DNA from: Diphasiastrum complanatum
Taxonomy: Eukaryota > Streptophyta > Lycopodiopsida > Lycopodiales > Lycopodiaceae
Direction of reading: 5' to 3'
Assembly: GCA_029204225.1 (NCBI GenBank)
Contig: CM055106.1
Location: forward strand, 4,748,858 to 4,812,857
DNA: 64,000 nt
The notes under the pieces are model-generated. The model was not told the origin of the DNA and made no database searches. It saw only the letters and a program-made list of their open reading frames with translations. Positions 10,591 to 21,023 of this stretch are shown piece by piece. The first letter of the stretch is position 1, and every line of letters begins with the position of its first letter. The position numbers and the translations under genes are program-made.

Positions 10591-12086
10591 GCCAATATGG
10601 TGTCCATGCAATCACAGAGGAGATACAATCCTTGAAGAGCTCTATGTCTGCAATGGCAGCTGGCAAGTTGAGGCCATAGAACATGTTGGCGATAGCCACT
10701 GATGTCGTGCCATGTCTTGGTGTTGCTTCCATAGAAGCTAGCAAGGGTTTGGGACCTGGATGATGGAGGCCTCATCAACTCAAGTCAACGGGAGCTCTGG
10801 GGGGTGATGTAGGTGCACTAGAGGTGTCCTATGTGGGATTAGCTTCTATGGCCTTTGCAGCCAGTCCTAACTTTTGCAAGGGCTAGTCATGAAAAGGTGC
10901 CGTGGCTGTTGGATGTTGGCATGGGATAAAGACTAGGTGGCACGAAGGGAGTTGCATGTGAGATGAGGATGGTGGGGGTGGAGGTGGCATGGTTGTTGAA
11001 CTCATGGTCGCTGATTCAAGTTGTCTATATCTGTCACAAGGGTTGGGTGTGGTTGCTGTCGCGTGCCGGTACTATATTGTTTAATCACAGCTACATGATT
11101 GGGTTTCAGAGCATTCCAAAAAAATTAAATCTACATTTTAGTTGGACATTCCATATGTTAATATGTGTGTGTGTGTATTTTGGGTCTATTTGAAAGACTA
11201 GATGGGATCTATTTCTTTAATAGATTGCATAAGGTGAGAAGGGCGATGCTTAACTATTTTGTGATAGCTAAGCACTTGTTAAGGGAAATTTGAAAATATT
11301 GTAGAACTATTTTTCTCTTGATATATCGATTATATGACTTGGATGACACTTGGTAAGTTTGAAAAAATCAGTTAGTGCAATACTTAATGGGGTAATGATA
11401 TGTAAACTATCCCTATCAAGTCAAATTTATATGTTAAGTATGATGCGAAAGATTTAACTTCATCCCTTTTTTCATGCTCATTATATGAGCTTATGAGAAC
11501 GACAATGGGCTTATTGATTTATTTGAACCTCATGCACATCAATTGTAAAAAAGGTAGCATCATAGCTTCAAAGCTACCTATTTTTTAAAATGTTTTCTCA
11601 TTTTGCACACGTTTCTTTATGAGTGGAAAATTAATTTGACATAGACATTATATTTTTTAGAGATGGTGTTTTGAGTCAAATGAACAGTTTTGCACTCTAT
11701 ATTGGCACACAATATCGAAGTCAAGCAAGATAAGTGGTCCACTATGGGTGTTGGATTCTCAAAATTTATGATGTAGTTTTTGATATATATACTTTGAAAT
11801 GTGAGTGCCTATGTTGGTAGATAAATTGGTGTATTAAAAGTCAAATGAAAAGATTGAACAAAGAAGTGAAAATGAAAAGGAGCAGTTTGCATTTTTGAGA
11901 TATTAGGCAAACTTTAGAGTTAGAACTTTTACCCTTACTGGCATCATTCAACCTGCAATCTATAGTTCCTTTGAACCCCTTAAGATCTTGATCAACCTAC
12001 TTGGTCAAGTGCTCTGATTTGTACAGTGTACATTTTCTTTATGATATACTAGGCAATGTAGTGCACTTACTTTTTCCTTTTGTTTA

Positions 12087-12200
12087 GGCATTGTAGCAAA
12101 TGATGGTCCTCCAGAGCCATATCATAGGTTCTCTGGTGTTTGGCAGTCTATTTTGCTCAACTTTGGCACCATGTATGACAAAGTGCTTATAATTTCAATC
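12087..12200 (+). other. Exon-like island, unidentified
   Basis: A strong acceptor (pyrimidine tract then TTGTTTAG) is followed by an open frame of about 35 codons beginning IVANDGPPEPYHRFSGVW. The composition looks protein-like, but no family is recognised. A donor could lie at CATAG/GTTCTC near 12127. It might be an exon of an unrecognised host gene or of an upstream part of the 21-kb gene. Confidence 0.25.
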
Positions 12201-12280
12201 TAAAGGAGCTTATGCTAAACTCTAACAAAATGCCATTATGAAGTACATCAAAAGGATTCAAACTTTAATCTGGATGGATG

Positions 12281-12281
<1 letters not shown>

Positions 12282-12348
<67 letters not shown>
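12282..12348. repeat. (GA)n microsatellite
   Basis: About 33 GA dinucleotides in a row. Its complement reads as a Ser/Leu-rich open frame, which is an artefact. Confidence 0.95.
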
Positions 12349-12349
<1 letters not shown>

Positions 12350-14791
12350 CCTAAAAATTGGTCATGTGTATCTGCTTGATGCAGTTGATCGAAGAGAGAA
12401 GCATTTTCGATTGTTGGATCCCACTTATTTATATAGCGTTGAAAAGGTTTGACATCTATACATTTGAGTGAGAAGTATGTCTTATCCAAATGAAATCTAT
12501 CTTTTGATTGTAATTTTTGTTTCATGATACAATCTTAAAATTTGAGCCATCATCTCATATAATTATTGGAATGTTGGATGTTTGTTGAAAACTTTCAACG
12601 GTGGTTTGATGACCTTTTGGCTAGTATATCATGTAAATCCCACCTTTTACGGAATCAAATTTAAATTTTTGAGCAAGTTGTTGCATTGGCCCTTTACGAT
12701 AATGTTTTTTTATCAGATTCTATGTTTAGTAGGGACTTCTAGGCCTTAAGAGCTGGACTATACTCTACTTATAGCAGGTGGTCTACCTGTAATAATTCTG
12801 AGCAAGGATTAGTTATGTATTGCTGGAAATGTTTTTGCAAACATTACAATAAATCCGTATTGTTGAGATAAAGAGCTATAACAGTTATCCGCATCCCAAT
12901 ACTAGCACATGCAGAACCATGCACGAACACGTGTAGCTGAATATATCACTGCTGAAGTAAATCATCCCAAGATAAACAGTGGAGGCACAATCATGGAACA
13001 TCGGCTAAGCTAGTAGATTAATAAGATGAAGATCCACCATTCATATAATATGTGCCAATTCAGAAGAGACAGCCTAACACATTACTAACTAAGGTTACCT
13101 CGCACTTTATGCCTCGCTTTCCATCATAGTACATCCATGAACTAGAAAGGTATGGTTCACCAAGTTAGAAATTTCCATCATAGTACATTTGTGATCAGAA
13201 ATCTTTTGCAAGAATTATTGCCCTAGATCTCACTTTCTGTCGTTCTACATTTGTGAATCGGATTTTCTTGCTCTAAGCCTCAACTTGCATCCAATGACAA
13301 CTTCAAGACACAGCATTACAAGATTATGAGTTGGAAGATATATGAATTGAGCAGTAGATGTTGCACACGCCCCATGTAAATATGACATTAAGAAACAAGC
13401 CACATTAAGGAGAAAGGAACTGGTTAAGGTTTTGAACTTCTTTTGCTGTTATAGATTTTGACAAAAAAATCTGACGACTATGAAAAAATTCTGTGATGAA
13501 AATGCTGCGGCCCCAAAATAGTCCTCGTGTGCAAGGACAAGCATGTTTTTTAGGAGGGATTTTTGACTGTTGATATAGGGTCAGGGATCCAACGACAGGG
13601 AAATAAAAGTGTGGAATGGGGACATATGGTTAAAGTGCCTAGATTTTGGCCTAAGCTTTTCCTCTAGAAGCCTGCAAATTTTTTTGTAAACTTCCCAATC
13701 ATAACTTGGCAAGTTTTGGTAAGAATCGAGTGAAGGTGCAAAACAACCGTCATGATATGTGCTCTGCAAAAGCAGACCCAATTATCATTCTTTAAGTGCA
13801 ACTAAGTTTAGCTAAGCTTTCTAAGTAAGTGAGGGGCAGAGAGCCTAGTTTGTATGAGCAGACATATGTTTCATTGAGAAATATGTATGCAGTATGTGTT
13901 GGCAGTGGTATTATTTGCGAGAATCCAGATCCGTTTGGTTGGAGCCTTACAACTCAAGTGAGTTCCCACCATCAAGGCCATAAAAAAAGTACACTGAGAA
14001 TGAGTAATTTTACCCATAAAGTATGTCATATGTGATGTGTATGTAAGTCCAGAAATGCACAGAAAGCCAGGGCTGATAAGCATCAAGGCTAGTAAGGAAA
14101 TTATAGGAGGGCTGATTAGCTACCTAATAACAGGGTTGATAAGGAAAAGCAGAACCAAGGAAGGCTAATAATTTTTAATGGCCAGGTTTTTTGAATGGCT
14201 TTGCTATTTAGTGCCAGCATTCATCATGACTAATTATGTTGGTCTTCGTACAAATCTTAGTTTCCTGTTCCGGAACTTGGCCAATTATTTTTTTGGAAAA
14301 ATTTGTGGTTTTTAACAAAGCAATGGAGATTAAGGAACAGAATCAAGATATATAGGGTGGCTCAGGCAGCGATTCTAGCTCAGATATATATAACGTGGCA
14401 GATAGCGAATCTAGGATCAACGTGAGCAGCAGTCAGAGAAGATATCAGAGACGAACAGAGATGGAGGACGTGACAGTAACCGAGGTGGTGGTCCGTTGTG
14501 GTCCAAGGAAACCAAAATAGATCAAGCTGGTCCTGATCATCGCCCCTGTTGCTGGCCGTGGAGGTTGCTCATCAAATAGCTGTAATTTTTAACAAAGAAA
14601 TCGTTTGTATGTTTTCCAGTGTTTCTGATCTCTAGCGTCCCTGAATGCATTATAAAGCATCCCTCAATATATTATCAAGAAGGAAGATCGCGAAGAAGGA
14701 AGATCACGGCCAGCAGGTGGCACTTTGATACTTGGTTCTTTTTGTTTAAAAAAAAAACGTTCCGACCCAGTTTGTTCCGGAACGTACTGTA

Positions 14792-14817
14792 CGTTCCGAC
14801 CCAAAAGGGTCGGAACG
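14792..14817. repeat. Perfect 11-bp hairpin, 4-nt loop
   Basis: CGTTCCGACCC and its exact complement flank AAAA. Further GTTCCG/CGGAAC copies lie just upstream (14758-14785). Confidence 0.8.
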
Positions 14818-15165
14818 GGCTTCTAAGGTACAAATGCATGAAAGTTAATGTGGACATATGTTTGTGCATGTGACCTGCACCTTCTCCAGGGTGCTGCTCA
14901 ACGTGAATAGGGATCCTGTAGCACTTGGTCCGTGATATGAATGATGAAGTTAATGGTTTAAGACTTTGTGGTTGGACTCCAAATAGTTGAGAATTGCACA
15001 CCTCCTTTGTTATGTTTGGTATTATCCAAGGCAATAACATCTTTATATTGTGATAGCTTCGTACAACTAATCTTCTGTAAACCTATATACTCATCAATAC
15101 TTGGCATTGATAGAAATGACTTTGAAGTTATGGGTCATATATGCACATTACTTTGGGCTGAAGCC

Positions 15166-15440
15166 TATTAGGAACCCAACCCCTTGGGTCTCACACCTAA
15201 CTTGGAACCAGATATTGGACTAGGCCTACTGACTTGACCAGTGACTCTTGTTGTTGGAATTATTGATATTTGCTTGGCATGGAGACTCCTACCTTGCATG
15301 TATATAAGGGGAGTGATCTCAGTTAGCATTCACTATCTACCTAGGAGTGGTTGGATGGTGCATAGCCAAGATGGTGCTAGCTAGGGGCAAGAGACCCATA
15401 CCAGCATTTCTTTGATTTCTGAGTTTCTCGAAGCCTTGTG
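15166..15440 (+). mobile_element. Relic LTR of the chromovirus family
   Basis: Starting near TTAGGAACCCAACC, this stretch parallels the 3' LTR of the gypsy element at 35913-36330. Shared landmarks in the same order are ACCCAACCCC, GACTTGACC(A/G)GTGACTC, GCATGG...GGAG, a TATA-like ATACAAGGGGAG/ATATAAGGGGAG, and CTACCTAGGAG. Many substitutions separate them, so this is an old copy. Confidence 0.65.
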
Positions 15441-15565
15441 GCAGCCATGGATAATACCACATAGGAGTTTAGGGAAACAAGGAAATCTTGTGTAGTTGCC
15501 TTGGTTGAGATTTTGCACTTCTTCTTTCTTTGCAAATGTTGCTCTTCTCTTTTCTTCCTCTATCT

Positions 15566-15698
15566 ATGGATCCTACCCAATCAAAGCCAGTTGAGGCTAT
15601 GAGTTCTACGGTTAACACTAGATGCTGAGGCCCTTATCTTGACTATCAATAATTCACAGCAACAAGTTATTGATATGCAGGCAAAACATAATAGGGGG
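15566..15698 (+). pseudogene. Gypsy gag start, truncated
   Basis: An ATG at 15566 opens a frame (MDPTQSKPVEAMS) that parallels the start of the gag at 31481 (MEPTPTTQPMSP). After a frameshift the match continues (DAEALILTINNSQQQ, then VIDMQAKHNRG against VDMQAKHSRD). It stops abruptly at about 15698, where a hAT-like end begins. Together with the LTR relic upstream it is the 5' end of a second chromovirus copy. Confidence 0.7.
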
Positions 15699-16611
15699 CA
15701 AGGTTGCATTCAAACGATTCAAACGTATCAAACGTCCACGTTTGAAACGCGTTTGAAACTTCAAATGAAAGTTTCAAACAAAATCATATATTTTTTGCCT
15801 ATAAATTTGTGAAATTGGATATATTCTAATTTCACAAATAGATATAAAATCCTATATTTTTTTTCTGATTTTTTTGCAAGTTTTTAAGCGGCTAATGCTA
15901 ATTAAAGTGTTGGAACCTTAAACATAATATAAAAGTAGTTGAATAAGCATGTTTAACAACTAAAAGCATTCAATGTAGACACTAAACAACAATATGTACA
16001 AATTACAATGAAATTTAGTTGGATATATGAAGGAATAACAAGAGTGCACCATCATCAACAAGTGCATAAAAACCATCCATCCTCAAAATTTTTTCGGTTC
16101 AAAATGAAAACCAAGTCAACTGGTTACATTCTACTTGAAAATGGCCACTCGCTAGTGGCTAGCAATAAAACATGTAGTAAATCAAACGTTGTCAAGTGGT
16201 ATGACAACATCGGCATCCTCAGCAATGTTAGCATCATCCTATAAATCAACATCTTCCTCATCCTCATCAAGATCCTCTGGGTCAACAAGAACATATGAAG
16301 AAGCATGAGAGGAAGTGGAAGCCATGCCCGTCTCAATATCCCTAGCAACCTGGGTAATACTCTGTATCTCCAAGCCCTCTTCTATGTCGGCTCTCTCAGC
16401 CTCCACCACCAGCAATCGGTCCTCCTCTTGCTCCTCGATTTGTTGCAAAGTTAGATCCATCTTCTCAAACCCTCATGCCTTGATCTTATCAAGGACACGA
16501 AGATTGAAATGCACAAAGACCAACATGTCAAGGGTGGATGGCTTCAACCTTTCCTCTTGGTATGAATCAAGGAGAAGGTCCTCCAATTTCTCTCACAAGG
16601 AGAGGCCGTAC
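15699..16611 (-). mobile_element. hAT transposon right end and C-terminal coding remnant
   Basis: The segment begins with a possible terminal repeat (CAAGGTTGCATTCAAACG) followed by CAAACG-type motifs in both orientations (15709-15775), as is common just inside hAT ends. A perfect 12-bp inverted repeat follows (15805-15816 with 15828-15839). On the minus strand, 16611-16490 continues the hAT dimerisation region from across the copia insertion (SPCERNWRTFSLIHTK), then a frameshift, then KPSTLDMLVFVHFNLRVLDK and a stop. An acidic 73-codon frame (16460-16239) follows. The dimerisation signature CERNW is the main evidence. Confidence 0.65.
16607..16611. repeat. Target-site duplication CGTAC, left copy
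   Basis: CGTAC directly precedes the LTR and is repeated at 20534-20538 after the other LTR. Confidence 0.9.
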
Positions 16612-17001
16612 TGACAAATTCTAAGGCCTAGCTATGGAGTATCATAACAGCATAATAAGCACACTATGAAAGCTTTAGAAAACCAGCTATGGAGTAGAAC
16701 ACAAAAGCAAGAGAGAGAGGACTTCAAAGCTCACACAACATGAATGAATATTCAAAGTGTAGTAGGGCGTGGAAACCCCTCCAAAGTTTGGGCTACATGT
16801 AGCATGTTATGTATAGAGGTGGTGTCTTGCTAATTCTAGCTCTAGAACCCACATGGCTCCTTAACCTACTTGATTTACTTGCCTAATTAGCACAAGTGGG
16901 GTGTACTATGTACATAAATGTTTTACCCCCATGTCTTATGCACAACTTACAAGTTACAAGTATACCAGCCTTAAGGGGCAAAATAGGCATTTATTTCAAC
17001 A
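16612..17001 (-). repeat. Copia 3' LTR
   Basis: 390 bp, minus-strand TGTTGAAATA...TTTGTCA, paired with 20144-20533. Confidence 0.92.
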
Positions 17002-18609
17002 CCCCCCCTCAATGGCTATTTTGATCATACCAACACCTAGCATGCTACGAAACTTTTCAAATTTTTCTCTACTAAGTGCCTTAGTAAAGATATCTGCTGC
17101 TTGTTCGTTGGTATCACAGTACTCGAGCTGAATTTCTCCGCTTTGTATCTTCTCTCGTAAGAAGTGTTGATCCACCTCAATATGCTTCGTACGAGCATGG
17201 TACACAGGATTTTTGGCAAGCTGGATGCAACTCTGGCTGTCACACTGAAGAATAGTAGGACCATCCTGTGGAATCTGCACCTCCCCAAGAAGTCTCCTGA
17301 GCCATATTGCCTCGCAGGTAGCTTTTGCCGCTGCCCTGTACTCAGCCTCTGTCGATGATAAGGTAACTGTGGGCTGTTTCTTGCTAGACCAAGAAATGGC
17401 CCCTGAATTAAGGTTGAAAGTGTAACCTATGGTCGACTTTCGATCAAACCTATCACCTGCCCAATCCGAATCGGTAAAGCCTCCAAGCTGAAGCTTTCCG
17501 TCATCTGTGTACTCAATCCCATAGCAGGTTGTCCCTTTGACATACCTCAAAACCCTCTTGGCTGCTTTCCAATGTGCTTCAGTTGGAGAACTCATGAACT
17601 GGCTTGCTACACCAACCGCATAGGAAATGTCTGGTCTCGTAGTGGTGAGATAAATCAGGCTACCCACAAGCTGCCTATAAAGAGTCTCGTCCACAAAAGG
17701 AGTGCCGTCATCTCTGGATGGCTTACTGCTGGTATCAATGGGCATGGAAATGGGTTTGCAATTCTGCATGTTGAACCTGTTCAAAACTTCACATGCATAG
17801 TTGGCTTGGGAAATAAACACACAGTTTTCCTTTTTCCAAACCTCCAAGCCAAGACAATAGTGGATTAAGCCCAAATCCTTCATCTCAAACTCATTTGATA
17901 AATGAGCCTTCACCTTTTCAATAAGCTGCCCATTGTTACCCGTGATGACCAAGTCATCTACATAGAGAACTATCAAAACAGTGTTCCCATCTTCCTCCTT
18001 CACGAACAGGTTGCAATCCGATTGACTCTTTATGAATTGCTCCTTGGCAAAATAGTTGTCAATACGACTATACCAGGCCTTGGGTGCTTGCTTCAAACCA
18101 TATAAGGCCTTCTTAAGCCTGCATACCATACTTTCCTTGCCCTTAGCCTCAAAACCTTGTGGCTGTTGCATGTAGACTTCTTCAGCCAACTGTCCATTAA
18201 GAAAAGCACTCTTCACGTCCATTTGATGGACCTCCCAACCAAAAAATGCAGCCAATGCTAAAACCAACCTGATAGACGTCATCTTAGCTACCGGTGCAAA
18301 CGTCTCATCATAGTCCAAGCCCTCTTTCTGTGCATAGCCTTTAGCAACCAGCCTTGCCTTATGCTTTTCGATGCTCCCATCCGATTTGTATTTGCTCCTG
18401 TAGACCCACTTACAGCCAATAGGACGCTTCCCTTTTGGTAACTTCACCAAATCCCATGTATCATTCTTGAGAATGGAGTTGTACTCCTCTTGCATAGCAT
18501 GTTGCCATACCTTCTCATCTGCTGCCTCAACGAATGTATGCGGATCTTGTGAATCCAAAATAGTAGTCATAAGTGCATAGTTTGTCTCCTGGTGTTCATG
18601 CAATACCAC
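16996..18609 (-). CDS. Copia reverse transcriptase-RNase H
   Basis: An open frame of 537 codons. The RVT_2-type reverse transcriptase covers about residues 35-280, with KHKARLVAKG, HQMDVKSAFLNG, LKKALYGLKQAP and the catalytic YVDD at 216-219. RNase H follows with FTDSDWAGD, SSTEAEYRA and CDSQS carrying the acidic residues, and the usual end (KHIEVDQHFLRE, ADIFTKAL). It synthesises cDNA from element RNA and removes the template. The stop TGA is formed by the first bases of the 3' LTR. The listed start is not a true initiator: translation would come from a frame 43 nt overlapping upstream (18567-20000), so one indel interrupts an original polyprotein. All catalytic residues visible to me are intact. 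Confidence 0.9.
   Translation of the reverse strand: MVLHEHQETNYALMTTILDSQDPHTFVEAADEKVWQHAMQEEYNSILKNDTWDLVKLPKGKRPIGCKWVYRSKYKSDGSIEKHKARLVAKGYAQKEGLDYDETFAPVAKMTSIRLVLALAAFFGWEVHQMDVKSAFLNGQLAEEVYMQQPQGFEAKGKESMVCRLKKALYGLKQAPKAWYSRIDNYFAKEQFIKSQSDCNLFVKEEDGNTVLIVLYVDDLVITGNNGQLIEKVKAHLSNEFEMKDLGLIHYCLGLEVWKKENCVFISQANYACEVLNRFNMQNCKPISMPIDTSSKPSRDDGTPFVDETLYRQLVGSLIYLTTTRPDISYAVGVASQFMSSPTEAHWKAAKRVLRYVKGTTCYGIEYTDDGKLQLGGFTDSDWAGDRFDRKSTIGYTFNLNSGAISWSSKKQPTVTLSSTEAEYRAAAKATCEAIWLRRLLGEVQIPQDGPTILQCDSQSCIQLAKNPVYHARTKHIEVDQHFLREKIQSGEIQLEYCDTNEQAADIFTKALSREKFEKFRSMLGVGMIKIAIEGGC
17002..17012 (-). promoter_or_regulatory. Copia polypurine tract
   Basis: The minus strand reads GAGGGGGGG directly before the 3' LTR, the expected plus-strand priming site. 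Confidence 0.85.
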
Positions 18610-20000
18610 TTGGGAAACTTCTTCCTTGCAGTTGGTGATGAAGACGGTGAATAGGACTCAACAGATTTGCCCCTTTCCTTCCGCTTCCTAGCCTCCTCGG
18701 ATTCTTCCTCTTGATCACTCATATGATCATCTTGAGGCTCCCCAATATATGGATGTGGGTCATTAAGTATTGGCACAAATTCACTTGTACCATCCTCCAT
18801 CTCAAGTTCCTCTATAGGAGGCGTTTGATCTTCTTCAAAGATCACATCTCGACTTATCACCCTCTTCTTGCTAGTAAGATCGTAAAGTCTGTAAGCTTTG
18901 CTTTCTTCACTGTATCCCAAGAAAATACACTTTGCTGATTTTGCATCCAGCTTCTTCCTGTTATCCTTGGGAATATGGGCATAGGCCGTACAACCAAACA
19001 CTCGCAAAGCGCCCACCTTGGGCTTAATGCCGCTAAATGCCTCTTCTGGAGTCTTGCCTTCCACAGCCTTTGTTGGACTTCTATTCAACAGAAACATTGC
19101 TGTATGCATTGCCTCGCCCCAAAAAGAGTTGGGCAACCCCTTTGCCTTGAGCATGCACCTTGCACACTCCACAATAGTTCGGTTCTTTCTCTCTGCTACG
19201 CCGTTTTGCTGAGGGGTATGAGGAGCTGTAAGTTGCCTTTTGATCCCATTGGCCTTGCAGAATTCCACAAATTCTGTCTTAATGAACTCTCCACCACCGT
19301 CTGACCTGAGCATCTTTATCTTCCTTCCTGAATCTACCAAAGCTTTGAAATGTAGGAAGTACTTGAATGCTTCAAATTTTAACTTCAAGAAATAAATCCA
19401 AATCTTGCGTGAGAAGTCATCACTGAAGGTCATAAAGTAATATGCCCCCCCTGCAGATTTTGTTTGGGTTGGCCCCCACAAATCTGAATGTATCAAGTCA
19501 AGTATGCCTGCTGCCCTGGTGGTGCTTTCCTTGGGAAACTTATGTCTTTGTTGTTTTCCCATAGCGCAAGCCTCGCAAACTGAAGAGCTTGGCTTAACAA
19601 CTGGAAGCCCCTCCACCATATGATGTTGGTTCAACACCTGCATGCTTTGGTAGCCAAGATGTCCATACCTCTCATGCCACAACCTATCCACATCACTTCC
19701 TTTTGCTGTATAAGCATGCTGACTAGGGATAGAAGTGTATAACCTGTATAGATTATCTTCCTGCAATCCTTTGGCCACAACCTTCATATTATCACTCAAG
19801 TCCAACACAAGACAAGAAGTAGCATCAAATTCTACTTTCATATTTTGTTGAGTGATAGCTCCTATTGAAAGAAGATTTTTAGCAAGTCCTGGTACATATA
19901 AGACATTCTTAATGACTTTGACTTCTCCTGATGGAAGCTTTACAGGTACTATGCCCTTTCCGGCTCCCTGTACTCCCCTTGCCAACAGTACTCCAACCAT
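18567..20000 (-). CDS. Copia GAG-pre-integrase and integrase
   Basis: An open frame of 477 codons starting just after the protease active-site region would normally occur (NVLYVPGLAKNLLSIG at residues 32-47). The zinc domain ligands are H109, H114, C142 and C145. The DDE core has D173 (LIHSDLWGP), D234 (LRSDGGGEF) and E270 (NGVAERKNRT). The C-terminal part ends with the usual YRLYDLTSKKRVISRDVIFE and an acidic linker towards reverse transcriptase. It would insert element cDNA into the genome. The N-terminal ATG is only the first available codon, because upstream coding sequence (gag, protease D-S/T-G) is deleted. It is followed by the reverse-transcriptase frame after a frameshift. Confidence 0.9.
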   Translation of the reverse strand: MVGVLLARGVQGAGKGIVPVKLPSGEVKVIKNVLYVPGLAKNLLSIGAITQQNMKVEFDATSCLVLDLSDNMKVVAKGLQEDNLYRLYTSIPSQHAYTAKGSDVDRLWHERYGHLGYQSMQVLNQHHMVEGLPVVKPSSSVCEACAMGKQQRHKFPKESTTRAAGILDLIHSDLWGPTQTKSAGGAYYFMTFSDDFSRKIWIYFLKLKFEAFKYFLHFKALVDSGRKIKMLRSDGGGEFIKTEFVEFCKANGIKRQLTAPHTPQQNGVAERKNRTIVECARCMLKAKGLPNSFWGEAMHTAMFLLNRSPTKAVEGKTPEEAFSGIKPKVGALRVFGCTAYAHIPKDNRKKLDAKSAKCIFLGYSEESKAYRLYDLTSKKRVISRDVIFEEDQTPPIEELEMEDGTSEFVPILNDPHPYIGEPQDDHMSDQEEESEEARKRKERGKSVESYSPSSSPTARKKFPKWYCMNTRRQTMHL

Positions 20001-20131
20001 GCAGATAGCACAGAGATCAGTGGCCCCTACAAAAAGTGCTCCCTCCTCAAAGGTAAGCTGCTCTCCAGGAATGGCAGGAATTTGATCAAAAAGAGGTCCA
20101 AGCTTTCACCACACCACAGGCAACATAACCT

Positions 20132-20143
20132 GCTCTGATACCA
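20132..20143 (-). promoter_or_regulatory. Copia primer-binding site (initiator tRNA-Met)
   Basis: The minus strand reads TGGTATCAGAGC, abutting the 5' LTR with no spacer. Confidence 0.92.
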
Positions 20144-20533
20144 TGACAAATTCCAAGGCCTAGCTATGGAGTATCATAATAGCATAGTAAGCACACTGTG
20201 AAAGCTTCAGAAAACCAGCTATGGGGTAGAGCACAAAAGCAAGAGAGAGAGGACTTCAAAGCTCACACAACATGAATGAATATTCGAAGTGTAGTAGGGC
20301 GTGGAAACCCCTCCAAAGTTTGGGCTACATATAGCATGTTATGTATAGAGGTGGTGTCTTGCTAATTCTAGCTCTAGAACCCACATGGGTCTTTAACCTA
20401 CTTGATTTACTTGCCTAATTAGCACAAGTGGGGTGTACTATGTACATAAATGTTTTACCCCCATGTCTTATGCACAACTTACAAGTTACAAGTATACAAG
20501 CCTTAAGGGGCAAAATAGGCATTTATTTCAACA
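20144..20533 (-). repeat. Copia 5' LTR
   Basis: 390 bp, same length as 16612-17001. Followed by the second CGTAC (20534-20538). Confidence 0.92.
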
Positions 20534-20930
20534 CGTACTTCCCTGGCTAAGTATCCTAATTGCCAGCCTTTGCAACTCAGTTGTGGAGGCTCCAAAGGAC
20601 TCCAACCAACGCACACCCGTCTGCCTCTGAGATGCCAATTGTGCCACTGACCGACCAAATGTCCCTTGCCCATTCCTATACATGTCCATTTGATTTAACA
20701 ATGTTTCCTCATATGCTGAATTTCCACTCAAGTATCTATCCACAACTAATTTCCATCCCTTGTCAACCTCGACATCGGACTCTTGCCCCATATCCAACCA
20801 CTGTGGATGCAAAGCGAATGCTGCAGCATGTAAAGGAGAATGCATCATGTCCCATCTCTCAAGGCAACTTTTAGGAAGGATGGATGCCATTCTCTTTAAT
20901 TTGTTTTTAAACCAAAAAATTGGCATTCTA
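20534..20930 (-). pseudogene. hAT transposase C-terminal fragment
   Basis: The minus-strand frame (20926 to the copia junction) carries features of plant hAT transposases of the DUF659/dimerisation type: MHSPLHAAAFALHPQW, then VRWLESFGASTTELQRLAIR and ILSQGST. It continues across the copia element into SPCERNW at 16611, since the two halves join at the CGTAC target site. Sequence upstream of residue KLKRMASI does not continue, and a membralin exon lies only about 100 bp further on the other strand, so the transposase is 5'-truncated. It is not functional: it is split by an LTR element and has a frameshift and stop downstream. Confidence 0.8.
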
Positions 20931-21023
20931 CTTCTAATTCTACAAAGCTGTCAAGCCGTCTTTCTTTTCTTTTGTAAGAAGTAAAAAGGTTTGATATGTT
21001 TTTGACATAAATTTTTTGTGCAG

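Larger units (their letters stand above)
10591..15160. other. Unassigned region
   Basis: No gene is supported across this 4.6 kb apart from the separately listed (GA)n tract, one exon-like island and a hairpin. Open frames here are short and lack family motifs. Confidence 0.4.
16612..20533 (-). mobile_element. Ty1/copia retrotransposon, complete ends, lacking gag
   Basis: This 3.9-kb element has two 390-bp LTRs, a primer site matching initiator tRNA-Met (20132-20143), a purine tract and a perfect 5-bp target duplication. On the minus strand it reads PBS, end of protease region, GAG-pre-integrase, integrase, reverse transcriptase and RNase H. Only about 140 bp lie between the PBS and the start of the coding match, so gag, its zinc knuckle and the protease active site are absent. 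A single frame change (18567-18609) separates integrase from reverse transcriptase. By eye the LTRs differ at about 12 of 390 positions, mostly transitions, so it is moderately young. It sits inside the hAT coding relic. Confidence 0.92.

Noticed and set aside
10539-10778. Minus-strand 79-codon frame after the copia relic
   Set aside because: Overlaps the decayed protease on the other strand and has no domain.
12265-12525. Minus-strand 86-codon frame
   Set aside because: Most of it is the translated (GA)n microsatellite.
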